Source: Pseudaeromonas aegiceratis
GTDB taxonomy: Bacteria; Pseudomonadota; Gammaproteobacteria; Enterobacterales; Aeromonadaceae
Reading direction: 5' to 3'
Length of the DNA: 64,000 bases
NCBI RefSeq assembly: GCF_046254905.1
Contig: NZ_CP158016.1
Coordinates: 2,914,001-2,978,000, forward strand
In this document: piece by piece, positions 48,437-57,976 of the stretch
How the letters are laid out: each line of letters starts with the position of its first letter
Position numbering within the stretch: the stretch's first letter is position 1
The notes under the pieces: model-generated
The model's database searches: none
The model's input: only the letters and a program-made list of their open reading frames with translations
Told to the model about the DNA's origin: nothing
Program-made: the position numbers and the translations under genes

Positions 48437-51061
48437 TTACAGTCGCTCTTCCAGCCAGGGCTGCACGCTGGCCAGAGCCGCCGGCAGCGCCTCGGGTTGG
48501 GTACCCCCCGCCTGGGCCATGTCCGGGCGACCACCGCCCTTGCCGCCCACCTGGGAGGCCACCAGGTTGACCAGTTCACCGGCCTTGACCTTGCCGGTCA
48601 GATCCGGGGTGACCCCGGCGATCAGGCTGACCTTGTCACCGCTGACGGCAGCCAGCAGCAGGACCCCGGAGTGCAAGCGGTTCTTCAGATCATCCAGGGT
48701 GGTGCGCAGCGACTTGGCATCCACGCCCTCAAGTTCCGCCACCAACACCTTCTGACCGTTGATGGACATCACCTGCCCCAACAGGCCGGCACCCGCCTGA
48801 GCGGCCAACTTGCTCTTGGCCGCTTCCAGCTCGCGCTCCAGCAGGCGGGTACGCTCCATGAACTGGCGCACCCGGGTGGCGATGGAGAACTGATCGCCCT
48901 TCACCAGTTCTGCGGCGGCATCGATCTGCTCGCCCAGCTGGTGCATGTATTCGATGGCGGCCTGACCGGCCACCGCCTCAATCCGGCGGATGCCCGCCGC
49001 CACCCCGCTTTCGGAGATGATCTTGAAGAAGCCGATATCGCCGGTGCGCTGGGCGTGGGTGCCACCGCACAGTTCGGTGGAGAACTCGCCCATGTGGACC
49101 ACCCGCACTTCGTCATCGTACTTCTCGCCAAACAGCGCCATGGCGCCGGCTTGCTTGGCGTCGTCCAGGGCCATCAGGCGGGTCTGGACCGGCTCATTGG
49201 CGCGGATCTGGGCGTTGACCAGCTCTTCCACCCGACGGATGGTGCCATGGGTCAGGGGTTCGAAATGGGAGAAGTCAAAGCGCAGGCGATCCGGGCCGAC
49301 TTGTGACCCCTTCTGGGTCACGTGGTCACCCAGGGTCTGGCGCAAGGCGGCATGCAGCAGGTGCGTCACGGAGTGATGGGCCGCCGTGGCAAGGCGACGC
49401 GCCCGATCCACACTGGCCAGCACGGACTGCCCCACCGCGAATTGGCCCACCTCGACATAGCCCTTGTGTACCACGGCACCGCCCAGCTTCTGGGTGTCGC
49501 TGACGGCAAACAGGCTGTCGCCATGCTGCAACAGACCGGCATCGCCCATCTGACCGCCGGATTCGGCGTAGAAGGGGGTGCTCTCCAGCACTATCATGGC
49601 CTCGTCACCGGCCTTCAGCTCAGTGACAGCCTGGTCACCGACATAGATGGCGGTGATGGGGCTCTCACCCTGCAGCTGGCCGTAGCCGACGAATTCGCTG
49701 GTGTGATCGATCTTCAGCTGCTTGTTGTAATCCACGGTGAAGGCAGAGGCCCCCTTGGCCCGCTCACGCTGCTTCTCCATCTCCCGCTCGAAGCCGGCCT
49801 CGTCAATCTCGAAACCGCGATCCCGCACCACGTCGGCGGTCAAGTCCGCCGGGAAACCATAGGTATCGTACAGTTTGAACACCAGATCGCCGGGGATCTG
49901 CCGGGCGTCACCCAGACCAGCCAGGGCATCTTCCAACAGGGTCAAGCCACGATCCAGGGTACGGCTGAATTGCTCTTCTTCTTGCTTGAGCACCCGTTCC
50001 ACCACCGGCTGCTGACTCTTGAGCTCCGGATAGGCATCCCCCATCAGCTCGGCCAGCGTGCCCACCAGTCGGTAGAAGAAGGCGTCCTTGGCCCCCAACA
50101 GGCGGCCATGGCGGGCGGCGCGGCGGATGATGCGTCGCAGCACATAGCCACGCCCTTCGTTGGAGGGCATGACGCCATCGGCGATGAGGAAGGAGCAGGA
50201 GCGGATGTGATCGGCGATGACCCGCAGGGATTTGTTCTCCAGATCCTGGGTGCCGGTGATCTCGGCCACCACCTTGATCAGCCGCTGGAACAGATCGATC
50301 TCGTAGTTGGAGTGCACGCCTTGCATGATGGCGGCAATCCGCTCAATCCCCATGCCGGTATCCACCGACGGCTTGGGCAAGGGTTCCATGGTGCCATCCG
50401 CCTGGCGATTGAACTGCATGAACACCACGTTCCAGATTTCGATGAAGCGATCGCCATCCTCCTCGGCAGAGCCGGGAGGGCCACCCCAGATGCGATCGCC
50501 ATGGTCGTAGAATATTTCGGTGCAGGGACCACAGGGACCCGTGTCCCCCATCTGCCAGAAGTTGTCGGAGGCATAGGGGGCGCCCTTGTTGTCCCCGATG
50601 CGAATGATGCGCTCGGCCGGGATGCCCATCTCCTTGGCCCAGATGTCATAGGCCTCGTCATCGCTCTGGTAGACGGTTACCAGCAGCTTGTCCTTGGGCA
50701 GCTGCAGCACCTCGGTGAGGAAGCCCCAGGCAAAACCAATGGCATCGTGCTTGAAATAATCGCCAAAGCTGAAGTTACCCAGCATCTCGAAGAAGGTGTG
50801 GTGCCGGGCTGTGTAGCCCACGTTATCCAGATCATTGTGCTTGCCGCCGGCCCGCACACAACGCTGGGCCGTGGTGGCGCGGCTGTAGTTGCGGGTATCG
50901 CTGCCCAGGAAGACATCCTTGAACTGGTTCATACCGGCATTGGTGAACAGCAGCGTGGGATCGTTATGGGGAACCAGGGAGCTGGAGGGCACCACCTGGT
51001 GGCCCTGGGAGCGGAAATACTCGAGAAACGCCGTGCGGATCTCTGATGTGGACATGTACAT
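48437..51061 (-). CDS. alaS: Alanyl-tRNA synthetase
   Basis: About 874 residues from the ATG at 51061, with AGG six bases upstream; the ATG two codons on (51055) is possible. STSEIRTAFLEYFRSQGHQVVPSSSLVPHNDPTLLFTNAGMNQFKD is the class II catalytic start; the editing domain has its HxxxH (HHSVTHLLHAALR) and CGGTH; a DHHA1 C-domain follows. It lies 20 bases upstream of lysC. Confidence 0.96.
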   Translation of the reverse strand: MYMSTSEIRTAFLEYFRSQGHQVVPSSSLVPHNDPTLLFTNAGMNQFKDVFLGSDTRNYSRATTAQRCVRAGGKHNDLDNVGYTARHHTFFEMLGNFSFGDYFKHDAIGFAWGFLTEVLQLPKDKLLVTVYQSDDEAYDIWAKEMGIPAERIIRIGDNKGAPYASDNFWQMGDTGPCGPCTEIFYDHGDRIWGGPPGSAEEDGDRFIEIWNVVFMQFNRQADGTMEPLPKPSVDTGMGIERIAAIMQGVHSNYEIDLFQRLIKVVAEITGTQDLENKSLRVIADHIRSCSFLIADGVMPSNEGRGYVLRRIIRRAARHGRLLGAKDAFFYRLVGTLAELMGDAYPELKSQQPVVERVLKQEEEQFSRTLDRGLTLLEDALAGLGDARQIPGDLVFKLYDTYGFPADLTADVVRDRGFEIDEAGFEREMEKQRERAKGASAFTVDYNKQLKIDHTSEFVGYGQLQGESPITAIYVGDQAVTELKAGDEAMIVLESTPFYAESGGQMGDAGLLQHGDSLFAVSDTQKLGGAVVHKGYVEVGQFAVGQSVLASVDRARRLATAAHHSVTHLLHAALRQTLGDHVTQKGSQVGPDRLRFDFSHFEPLTHGTIRRVEELVNAQIRANEPVQTRLMALDDAKQAGAMALFGEKYDDEVRVVHMGEFSTELCGGTHAQRTGDIGFFKIISESGVAAGIRRIEAVAGQAAIEYMHQLGEQIDAAAELVKGDQFSIATRVRQFMERTRLLERELEAAKSKLAAQAGAGLLGQVMSINGQKVLVAELEGVDAKSLRTTLDDLKNRLHSGVLLLAAVSGDKVSLIAGVTPDLTGKVKAGELVNLVASQVGGKGGGRPDMAQAGGTQPEALPAALASVQPWLEERL

Positions 51062-51168
51062 GAATAACCTGCTTGGTTCGAAATGGGGTTGGATGCTTAA
51101 CCGGCATAATTTAAAAGTTATCCCGGTCAAAGTAAAACCGACCGCTCACCGGCGACCAGAAAAAACCA

Positions 51169-51190
51169 AGGCTCCCACTAAGGGGAGCCT
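51169..51190 (-). terminator. recA-recX terminator overlapping the recX stop
   Basis: AGGCTCCC/GGGAGCCT stem with a six-base loop. On the minus strand TTGGTTTTTT follows. The recX TAG codon (51178-51180) is inside the loop and stem base, so the coding region ends within the hairpin. Confidence 0.8.
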
Positions 51191-51645
51191 TTTTTTGACA
51201 AGCTGGACAGGGCGTAGTGGATCTGATCCTGGCTGAAGCCGCGGCGTTGCAGGAAGCCCATCAGGCGCCGGCGCGCCGCCAGATCCAGGGGCGCCGTCCC
51301 CTGGCGACGCTGGGCCAGTTGGGCCGCCAACGCGCACCAGTCATATTCCTCGGCATGAAGTTGCTCGCGGATCCCGTCGTCCGAGAGGCCACGGCGGCCC
51401 AGCTCGAAGGCGATCTTGCGCGGCCCCTGGCCACGGGCCGCCCGGCTGTGTACCGCCTGCTCCAGCAGCCGACCTTCGTCCAGCCAGCCCTGTTGCCGGC
51501 AGTGCTGCAGCACCTGCTCCACCACTGCCTCCGGCACGTCGGCCAGTAGGGTGCGCAGCTCCTGCGCCGTATGATCCCGCCGGGCCAGGCGCCCCATCAC
51601 CCGACGTAACGCCAGCTTGAAGGGACTCGCCTGCTCTTCGGTCAT
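51178..51645 (-). CDS. recX: RecA regulator RecX
   Basis: 155 residues with three-helix repeats (ALRRVMGRLARRDHTAQELRTLL, VEQVLQHCRQQGWLDEGRL, HSRAARGQGPRKIAFELGRRGL) typical of RecX. It limits RecA filament growth. It lies 14 bases after recA and shares its SOS control. Confidence 0.92.
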   Translation of the reverse strand: MTEEQASPFKLALRRVMGRLARRDHTAQELRTLLADVPEAVVEQVLQHCRQQGWLDEGRLLEQAVHSRAARGQGPRKIAFELGRRGLSDDGIREQLHAEEYDWCALAAQLAQRRQGTAPLDLAARRRLMGFLQRRGFSQDQIHYALSSLSKKGSP

Positions 51646-51659
51646 GTCGCCGGCCTGGC

Positions 51660-52736
51660 TTAGAAGGCGTTATCGGCGAAGCTGGCCTCGTCATCCAGCT
51701 CGGCCACGTCACCCGCCTCGTTGGCGCCGGCGCTCTCGTTCCCGCCCTGATTGCTCAGCAGCAGCTCCCGCAGCTGGCGTTCGATGGCTTCGGCCACCGG
51801 CAGGTTCTCCTGCATGTATTTCATGACGTTAGCCTTGCCCTGACCAATCTTCTCGCCCTGATAGCTGTACCAGGCACCGGCCTTGTCGATGAGCTTGCAC
51901 TTGACCCCCAGGTCCACCAATTCGCTTTCCTTGGAGATACCGGCACCGTAGAGGATCTGGAACTCGGCCTGTTTGAAGGGGGGCGCCACCTTGTTCTTGA
52001 CCACCTTGACCCGGGTCTCGTTGCCGACGATCTCGTCCCCTTCCTTGATGGCGCCGGTCCGGCGGATATCCAGACGCACGGAGGCATAGAACTTGAGGGC
52101 GTTACCGCCGGTGGTGGTTTCCGGGTTGCCGAACATGACGCCGATCTTCATCCGGATCTGGTTGATAAACACCACCAGGCAGTTGGCACCCTTGATGTTG
52201 CCGGTGAGCTTACGCAGCGCCTGGGACATGAGGCGTGCCTGCAGGCCGACGTGGGAATCCCCCATCTCGCCTTCGATTTCCGCCTTGGGCGTCAGGGCCG
52301 CCACCGAGTCGACTATGATGACGTCGACGGCATTGGAGCGCACCAGCATGTCGCAGATTTCCAGCGCCTGTTCCCCGGTATCCGGTTGGGAGACCAGCAG
52401 ATCATCCACCTTGACCCCCAACTTGCCGGCATAGATGGGATCCAGGGCGTGTTCGGCGTCGATAAACGCACAGGTCTTGCCCGCCTTCTGGGCCTGGGCG
52501 ATGACTTCCAGGGTCAGGGTGGTCTTACCGGAGGACTCGGGTCCGAAGATCTCCACGATGCGACCAAACGGCAGACCGCCGATCCCCAGGGCGATGTCCA
52601 GCGACAAGGAGCCCGTCGAAACGGTATCCACATCCAGCGCCTGGGTATCGCCTAACCGCATGATGGAGCCCTTGCCGAATTGCTTTTCGATCTGACCCAA
52701 GGCGGCGGCCAAGGCTTTCTGTTTGTTCTGATCCAT
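51660..52736 (-). CDS. recA: Recombinase RecA
   Basis: 358 residues from the ATG at 52736 (MDQNKQKALAAALGQIEKQFGKGSIMRLGD), with GGAG upstream; the in-frame ATG at 52748 contains that site and is rejected. Walker A GPESSGKTT, Walker B IIVDSVAAL and the DNA-binding loops (MSQALRKLTG; NPETTTGGNALKFYASVRLDIRR) are intact. Confidence 0.98.
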   Translation of the reverse strand: MDQNKQKALAAALGQIEKQFGKGSIMRLGDTQALDVDTVSTGSLSLDIALGIGGLPFGRIVEIFGPESSGKTTLTLEVIAQAQKAGKTCAFIDAEHALDPIYAGKLGVKVDDLLVSQPDTGEQALEICDMLVRSNAVDVIIVDSVAALTPKAEIEGEMGDSHVGLQARLMSQALRKLTGNIKGANCLVVFINQIRMKIGVMFGNPETTTGGNALKFYASVRLDIRRTGAIKEGDEIVGNETRVKVVKNKVAPPFKQAEFQILYGAGISKESELVDLGVKCKLIDKAGAWYSYQGEKIGQGKANVMKYMQENLPVAEAIERQLRELLLSNQGGNESAGANEAGDVAELDDEASFADNAF

Positions 52737-52786
52737 AAGGGACTCCATTACACAGGTATTCAGTCATCAAGGTATGCTGTTGAGTA

Positions 52787-52806
52787 TACTGTTCATTCGT
52801 ACAGTA
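52787..52806 (-). promoter_or_regulatory. LexA (SOS) box of recA
   Basis: TACTGTTCATTCGTACAGTA fits the LexA consensus TACTG-N10-CAGTA exactly at both ends. It lies 50 bases upstream of the recA start, at the promoter. Confidence 0.92.
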
Positions 52807-53304
52807 TCAAGTAGAAATCGCGTCCGCGGCCTCACACAGGTGGCGCAAGGCGGTGGCCACCGCCTGTTCCCGCACCCCCTGCCGATCGCCGGCAAAATGG
52901 TAGCAGGCGGCCTGAGCCGGCCCCGCCCTCAGCCCCCAGCCAATCCAGACGGTTCCCACCGGCTTGTCCGGCGTACCTCCGTCGGGGCCGGCGATGCCGC
53001 TGATGGCCACCGCCACATCGGCACGGGACTGAGCCAAGGCACCGGCGACCATCTCGATCACCACGGGACCGCTCACCGCCCCATGCTCTGCCAGGGTGCC
53101 CGTCCTGACCCCCAGCATCTGCTGCTTGGCCTCATTGCTGTAGGTGATGAAGCTGCGATCAAACCAGGCGGAACTTCCTGATACTTCTGTGATGGCGTAT
53201 GCTACACCTCCGCCGGTGCAGGATTCCGCGGTGCTCGCCATCCAGCCGCGCCCCTTGAGGGCCCGTCCCAGACGCACTGCCAACGCCTCGATAGGCTGTT
53301 TCAT
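52807..53304 (-). CDS. pncC: Nicotinamide-nucleotide amidase (CinA C-terminal/PncC)
   Basis: 165 residues from the ATG at 53304. STAESCTGGGVAYAITEVSGSSAWFDRSFITYSNEAKQQMLGV and AISGIAGPDGGTPDKPVGTVWIGW are the complete CinA_C/PncC domain, with the catalytic Ser in AESCTGG. It deamidates NMN in pyridine salvage. Only this domain is present, not the N-terminal MoCF-like half of full CinA. It ends just before the recA LexA box and is divergent from mutS. Confidence 0.92.
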   Translation of the reverse strand: MKQPIEALAVRLGRALKGRGWMASTAESCTGGGVAYAITEVSGSSAWFDRSFITYSNEAKQQMLGVRTGTLAEHGAVSGPVVIEMVAGALAQSRADVAVAISGIAGPDGGTPDKPVGTVWIGWGLRAGPAQAACYHFAGDRQGVREQAVATALRHLCEAADAIST

Positions 53305-53341
53305 CTCTTTGTCCACCCGTTCAACCAAAAGCCAAGCCATT

Positions 53342-55915
53342 ATGCAATCTGCCAACTTTGACTCGCAAGCCAAGGCTCAGCACACCCCCATGATGCAGCA
53401 ATACCTGAGCATCAAGGCCGAACACCCCGATGTGCTGCTCTTTTATCGCATGGGGGATTTCTATGAGCTGTTCTATGACGATGCCCGCAAGGCCGCCCAG
53501 CTGCTGGATATCTCCCTCACCAAACGCGGTCAGTCGGCTGGCAGCCCCATCCCCATGGCCGGCGTACCCTATCATGCGGTGGAGGGGTATCTGGCCAAGC
53601 TGGTACAGCTGGGCGAGTCGGTGGCCATCTGTGAACAGGTAGGCGATCCGGCCCTGAGCAAGGGGCCGGTGGAACGCAAGGTGCTGCGCATCGTCACCCC
53701 CGGCACCATCTCCGACGAGGCCCTGCTCAACGAACGGCAGGACAACCTGATCGCCGCCCTCTATCACGATGGCCAGCAATTCGGCCTGGCGGTGCTGGAT
53801 ATCACCTCGGGCCGCTTCACCCTCAATCAGTTTCCGGCGGAGGAGACCCTGCAGGCGGAACTGCAGCGGCTGGATCCGGCGGAGCTGCTCTATCCAGATG
53901 GCTTCGCCTTCCTCGATCGCCTCGGCCAGCGGCGGGGCCTGCGGCGACGCCCCGAATGGGAGTTTGAGCTGGGCACCGCTCGCAAGCTATTGTGCCAGCA
54001 GTTCGGCACCCGGGATCTGGTGGGCTTTGGGGTGGAGCAGGCCAGCAGCGGCCTGGCCGCCGCCGGCTGCCTGATGCAGTACGTCAAGGACACCCAGCGC
54101 ACCCAGCTGCCGCATATCCGCAGCATAGGCCTGGAGCAGTCCGAGCAGATGGTGATCCTGGATGCCGCCACCCGGCGCAACCTGGAGCTGACCGTCAACC
54201 TCGCCGGCGGGCAGGAAAACACCCTGGCCGCCGTGCTGGACGGCACCGCCACCGCCATGGGCAGCCGGCTGCTCAAGCGCTGGATCCATCAGCCTATCCG
54301 TCAACCGCAGGCGCTTCAGCGACGGCAGCACGCCATCGGCGAGCTGTTGGCCAGCCAGGGCTTTGAGAGCCTGCCCCCCCTGCTCAAGCAGATTGGGGAC
54401 ATGGAGCGGATCCTGGCGCGGCTGGCCCTGCGCAGTGCCCGCCCCCGGGATCTGCTGCGCCTGCGCCTGGCCTTCGAGGCCCTGCCCCAGCTGCAGGCCG
54501 AATTGGCTCAGACCGACGGCGAGGCGTTGCAAGGTCTGCGACTGGCCATCGGCGAATTTCCGGCCCTGTGCGACCTGCTGCAGCGGGCCATCATCGACAA
54601 TCCGCCGGTGGTGCTGCGGGATGGCGGCGTCATCGCCAACGGCTACGATGCCCAGCTGGACGAGCTGCGGGATCTGGCCAACGGCGCCACCGCCTTCCTG
54701 GAGCAGCTGGAGGTCAGAGAGCGGCAACGTACCGGCATCAACACCCTCAAGGTGGACTACAACAAGGTGCACGGCTTCTATATCGACGTCACCCGCGCCA
54801 ACGCCCACCTGGTGCCGGCCCACTATGTGCGCCGCCAGACCTTAAAAAACAACGAGCGTTACATCATCCCCGAGCTCAAGGAGTACGAGGACAAGGTGCT
54901 CACCGCCCAGAGCCGGGCGCTGGCCCTGGAGAAGCAGCTCTACGAGCAGTTGCTGGATCAACTGCTGCCCCATCTGGCCGAACTGCAGCGCTGTGCCGCC
55001 GCCGTTGCGGAGCTGGATGTGCTGAGCAACCTGGCGGAGCGCGCCGCCAGCTTCAACTACTGCCGTCCGGAGCTGGTGAACGACGCCCAGATCCAGATCG
55101 ACAACGGCCGCCATCCTGTGGTGGAGCAGGTGATGAGCGCTCCCTTCATCGCCAACCCGGTGCAGCTGGCAAGCGAGCGGCGCATGCTGATCGTCACCGG
55201 CCCCAACATGGGGGGCAAGTCCACCTACATGCGCCAGACGGCCCTCATAGTGCTGCTGGCCTACATGGGCAGCTATGTACCGGCGGACAGCGCGCGCATC
55301 GGCCCCATCGATCGCATCTTCACCCGCATCGGCGCCTCGGATGATCTGGCCTCCGGCCGCTCCACCTTCATGGTGGAGATGACGGAAACCGCCAACATAC
55401 TGCACAACGCCAGTCACCACAGCCTGGTGCTAATGGACGAGATCGGTCGGGGCACCAGCACCTACGATGGCCTCTCCCTGGCCTGGGCCTGTGCCGAAGC
55501 CCTGGCAGACAAGATCCGCGCCTTTACCCTGTTCGCCACCCACTATTTTGAGCTGACCCAGCTGCCCAGCCGCCTGCCCGGGCTGGCCAATGTTCACCTG
55601 GACGCGGTGGAACACGAGGATGGCATCGCCTTCATGCATGCGGTGCAGGAGGGGGCGGCCAGCCGCTCCTATGGCCTGCAGGTGGCGGCCCTGGCCGGGG
55701 TGCCGCGGGAGGTGATTGCCCGCGCCCGGCAGAAGCTGCATGAGCTGGAAAGCCAGAGCCTGCCGACGGCCGGCACGGCCCAACCGGCGCCCCAACCGAC
55801 GCCGGCGCCGCCGGAGCACCCGTTGCTGGCACAACTGCGCCGGCTGCAGCCCGATGCGCTGAGTCCGCGGCAGGCGCTAGACCTGCTGTATGAACTCAAG
55901 CAGCAGTTGCCGTAA
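53342..55915 (+). CDS. mutS: DNA mismatch repair protein MutS
   Basis: 857 residues from the ATG at 53342. The mismatch-reading FYE is in LLFYRMGDFYELF (about 34-46); the ATPase has GPNMGGKSTYMRQ, VLMDEIGRGTST and FATHYFELTQL. The Pro-rich linker (AQPAPQPTPAPPEHP) precedes the C-terminal tetramerisation helix. No strong ribosome site precedes the start. Confidence 0.97.
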   Translation: MQSANFDSQAKAQHTPMMQQYLSIKAEHPDVLLFYRMGDFYELFYDDARKAAQLLDISLTKRGQSAGSPIPMAGVPYHAVEGYLAKLVQLGESVAICEQVGDPALSKGPVERKVLRIVTPGTISDEALLNERQDNLIAALYHDGQQFGLAVLDITSGRFTLNQFPAEETLQAELQRLDPAELLYPDGFAFLDRLGQRRGLRRRPEWEFELGTARKLLCQQFGTRDLVGFGVEQASSGLAAAGCLMQYVKDTQRTQLPHIRSIGLEQSEQMVILDAATRRNLELTVNLAGGQENTLAAVLDGTATAMGSRLLKRWIHQPIRQPQALQRRQHAIGELLASQGFESLPPLLKQIGDMERILARLALRSARPRDLLRLRLAFEALPQLQAELAQTDGEALQGLRLAIGEFPALCDLLQRAIIDNPPVVLRDGGVIANGYDAQLDELRDLANGATAFLEQLEVRERQRTGINTLKVDYNKVHGFYIDVTRANAHLVPAHYVRRQTLKNNERYIIPELKEYEDKVLTAQSRALALEKQLYEQLLDQLLPHLAELQRCAAAVAELDVLSNLAERAASFNYCRPELVNDAQIQIDNGRHPVVEQVMSAPFIANPVQLASERRMLIVTGPNMGGKSTYMRQTALIVLLAYMGSYVPADSARIGPIDRIFTRIGASDDLASGRSTFMVEMTETANILHNASHHSLVLMDEIGRGTSTYDGLSLAWACAEALADKIRAFTLFATHYFELTQLPSRLPGLANVHLDAVEHEDGIAFMHAVQEGAASRSYGLQVAALAGVPREVIARARQKLHELESQSLPTAGTAQPAPQPTPAPPEHPLLAQLRRLQPDALSPRQALDLLYELKQQLP

Positions 55916-55950
55916 AAAAACCGGCCGGGCAATGCCCGGCCGGTTTTTTA
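55914..55950. terminator. Bidirectional terminator between mutS and rpoS
   Basis: CCGGCCGGGC/GCCCGGCCGG perfect ten-bp stem with AAT loop, with AAAAAAA on the left and TTTTTTA on the right. Confidence 0.92.
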
Positions 55951-55971
55951 TCAGATATCCAGTCGCAGTTA

Positions 55972-56946
55972 TCAGTGATTGTTGAACAGGGCGTCTATGG
56001 AGAGCCCCTGTTGGGTCAGCATGTCCCGCAGGCGGCGCAAGGCCTCCACCTGGATCTGCCGCACCCGCTCACGGGTCAGGCCGATCTCCCGCCCCACGTC
56101 CTCCAGGGTGGCGGCCTCATAGCCCAGCAGACCGAAGCGACGGGCCAGCACCTCACGCTGCTTGGAGTTGAGCTGCTCCAGCCAATGCACCACCGACAGG
56201 CGCATGTCGTCATCCTGAGTTTCCAGCTCGGGCCCCATGCCCCGTTCATCGGTGAGGATATCCAGCAGCGCCTTGTCCCCATCCCCCCCGATGGGGGAAT
56301 CCACCGAGCAGATCTTCTCGTTGAGCTTGAGCATGCGCGCCACATCTTCCACCGGCTTGTCCACGGCGGCCGCAATCTCCTCGGCGGTGGGCTCATGATC
56401 CAGACGATGAGCCAGCTCCCGGGCGGTTCTCAGGTAGACGTTGAGTTCCTTCACCACGTGGATCGGCAGCCGTATGGTGCGGGTCTGGTTCATGATGGCC
56501 CGTTCTATGGTCTGGCGGATCCACCAGGTCGCATAGGTAGAGAAGCGGAAGCCGCGTTCCGGGTCGAACTTCTCCACCGCCCGGATCAGGCCCAGGTTGC
56601 CCTCCTCCACCAGGTCCAGCAGGGCCAGTCCCCGGTTGTTGTAGCGACGGGCAATCTTGACCACCAACCGCAGGTTGGACTCAATCATCCGCTTGCGCGC
56701 CGGCACATCGCCGCGCAATGCCTTGCGGGCAAAATAGACTTCTTCTTCGGCGGTCAGCAGCGGTGAAAAGCCAATTTCGCCCAGATAGAGCTGGGTCGCA
56801 TCCATCACCTTGTTGATATCGGCACTGAAGGCTTCTTCCGCTTGGCTCACCGCATCAGACTCCTGCGGCTCAACCTGTACCAGACTGTCGGCTTCATCAT
56901 CAGTGTTGAAATCGGTTTCAGTGATGTCGAGATCTTGATCGTTCAT
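55972..56946 (-). CDS. rpoS: Stationary-phase sigma factor RpoS
   Basis: 324 residues. Region 1.2 (DATQLYLGEIGFSPLLTAEEE), region 2 (NLRLVVKIARRYNNRGLALLDLVEEGNLGLIRAVEKFDPERGFRFSTYATWWIRQ) and region 4 (ATLEDVGREIGLTRERVRQIQVEALRRLR) identify a group 2 sigma; the acidic N-terminus and nlpD upstream make it RpoS. Confidence 0.97.
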   Translation of the reverse strand: MNDQDLDITETDFNTDDEADSLVQVEPQESDAVSQAEEAFSADINKVMDATQLYLGEIGFSPLLTAEEEVYFARKALRGDVPARKRMIESNLRLVVKIARRYNNRGLALLDLVEEGNLGLIRAVEKFDPERGFRFSTYATWWIRQTIERAIMNQTRTIRLPIHVVKELNVYLRTARELAHRLDHEPTAEEIAAAVDKPVEDVARMLKLNEKICSVDSPIGGDGDKALLDILTDERGMGPELETQDDDMRLSVVHWLEQLNSKQREVLARRFGLLGYEAATLEDVGREIGLTRERVRQIQVEALRRLRDMLTQQGLSIDALFNNH

Positions 56947-56987
56947 GGCACCTTTCCCCTGACCGGCCCGAGACGTCCTGCTCGGAT

Positions 56988-57968
56988 TTAGCGTTTAGGC
57001 AGATAACCCACTGGGTTGACGGATTGGCCCCGGTAGCGGATTTCAAAGTGCAACCGCACATCCGAGGCATCACTGCTTCCCATATCGGCTATTTGTTGCC
57101 CAGCCTTAACTTCCTGTTGCTCTGTGACTCTCAGCACCTCGTTGTGGGCATAGGCAGACAGGTAGTCATCGTCATGTTTAATGATCACCAGGTTCCCGTA
57201 CCCACGTAACGCACTCCCGGCGTAAACCACCCGTCCGGAGGCCGCTGCATAGATGGGCTGCCCTCGCTTGCCCGCAATATCGATGCCCTTGTTGCCCTGC
57301 TCTTGGCGCGAGAAACTCTGCACTATGCGGCCCGAGGACGGCCATCGCCATGTTAGCGACTTGTTACTGGCTTGTGCTGATTTGGTTTGAGCGTATTCTT
57401 TTCCATTTTGAGCAGCAAACGATTTGTTGCCAGATTGTTGAGTTCTCTGATCCACCGCACGAACTGAATGACTACTCAAATGCGCATCTTTCCCACCATT
57501 GTCGGCCGGTTTGTGTACGGTTCCCAGCACGATCAACTGCCCTGGATGGATCACATAGGGCTTCTTGAGGTGATTGAAGTGGATAAGACTATTTAAGCTG
57601 GTGCCATGCTGGCGGGCTATGCTGCTGAGGCTATCCCCCCGCTTGACCACGTAGCGCCCCGCATCCGGGTTATCCAGATCCAGGTTGATGATCTGCCCGA
57701 CATAGATGGCATAGGGCGGCGCTATCTTGTTGAAGCTGGCCAGCGCGCGGAAGTCGAGGCCAAATCCCCAGGCGATGGAGTAAAGGGTATCCCCGGCCTT
57801 GACCCGGTACTGCTTGCTGGTCAAGGCCTGCTGGGGCTTGGCGGCCGGCAGCGGGCGCCCCTGACTGCCATAGGCGCCACGGTGACCGGCATCCCGCACC
57901 GGGGCCGGAGTCGAACTACTGCAGGCCGTCAGCAACCAGAGCAGGGATAACGCAAGCGCCAGACGCAC
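56988..57968 (-). CDS. nlpD: Lipoprotein NlpD, amidase activator
   Basis: 326 residues from a GTG at 57968 with GAGGT upstream. The signal peptide ends in lipobox LLTAC (Cys16). Two LysM repeats follow (YRVKAGDTLYSIAWGFGLD and YVVKRGDSLSSIARQHGTS), then a LytM domain (GIDIAGKRGQPIYAAASGRVVYAG ... LHFEIRYRGQSVNPVGYL). The zinc-binding residues are incomplete, as in NlpD proteins, which activate AmiC rather than cut peptidoglycan. The main rpoS promoter is usually inside this gene. Confidence 0.92.
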   Translation of the reverse strand: MRLALALSLLWLLTACSSSTPAPVRDAGHRGAYGSQGRPLPAAKPQQALTSKQYRVKAGDTLYSIAWGFGLDFRALASFNKIAPPYAIYVGQIINLDLDNPDAGRYVVKRGDSLSSIARQHGTSLNSLIHFNHLKKPYVIHPGQLIVLGTVHKPADNGGKDAHLSSHSVRAVDQRTQQSGNKSFAAQNGKEYAQTKSAQASNKSLTWRWPSSGRIVQSFSRQEQGNKGIDIAGKRGQPIYAAASGRVVYAGSALRGYGNLVIIKHDDDYLSAYAHNEVLRVTEQQEVKAGQQIADMGSSDASDVRLHFEIRYRGQSVNPVGYLPKR

Positions 57969-57976
57969 TAGGCACC

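Noticed and set aside
49322..51046. 574-codon plus-strand frame opposite alaS
   Set aside because: alaS is complete and conserved; the opposing frame has no signal, motif or ribosome site.
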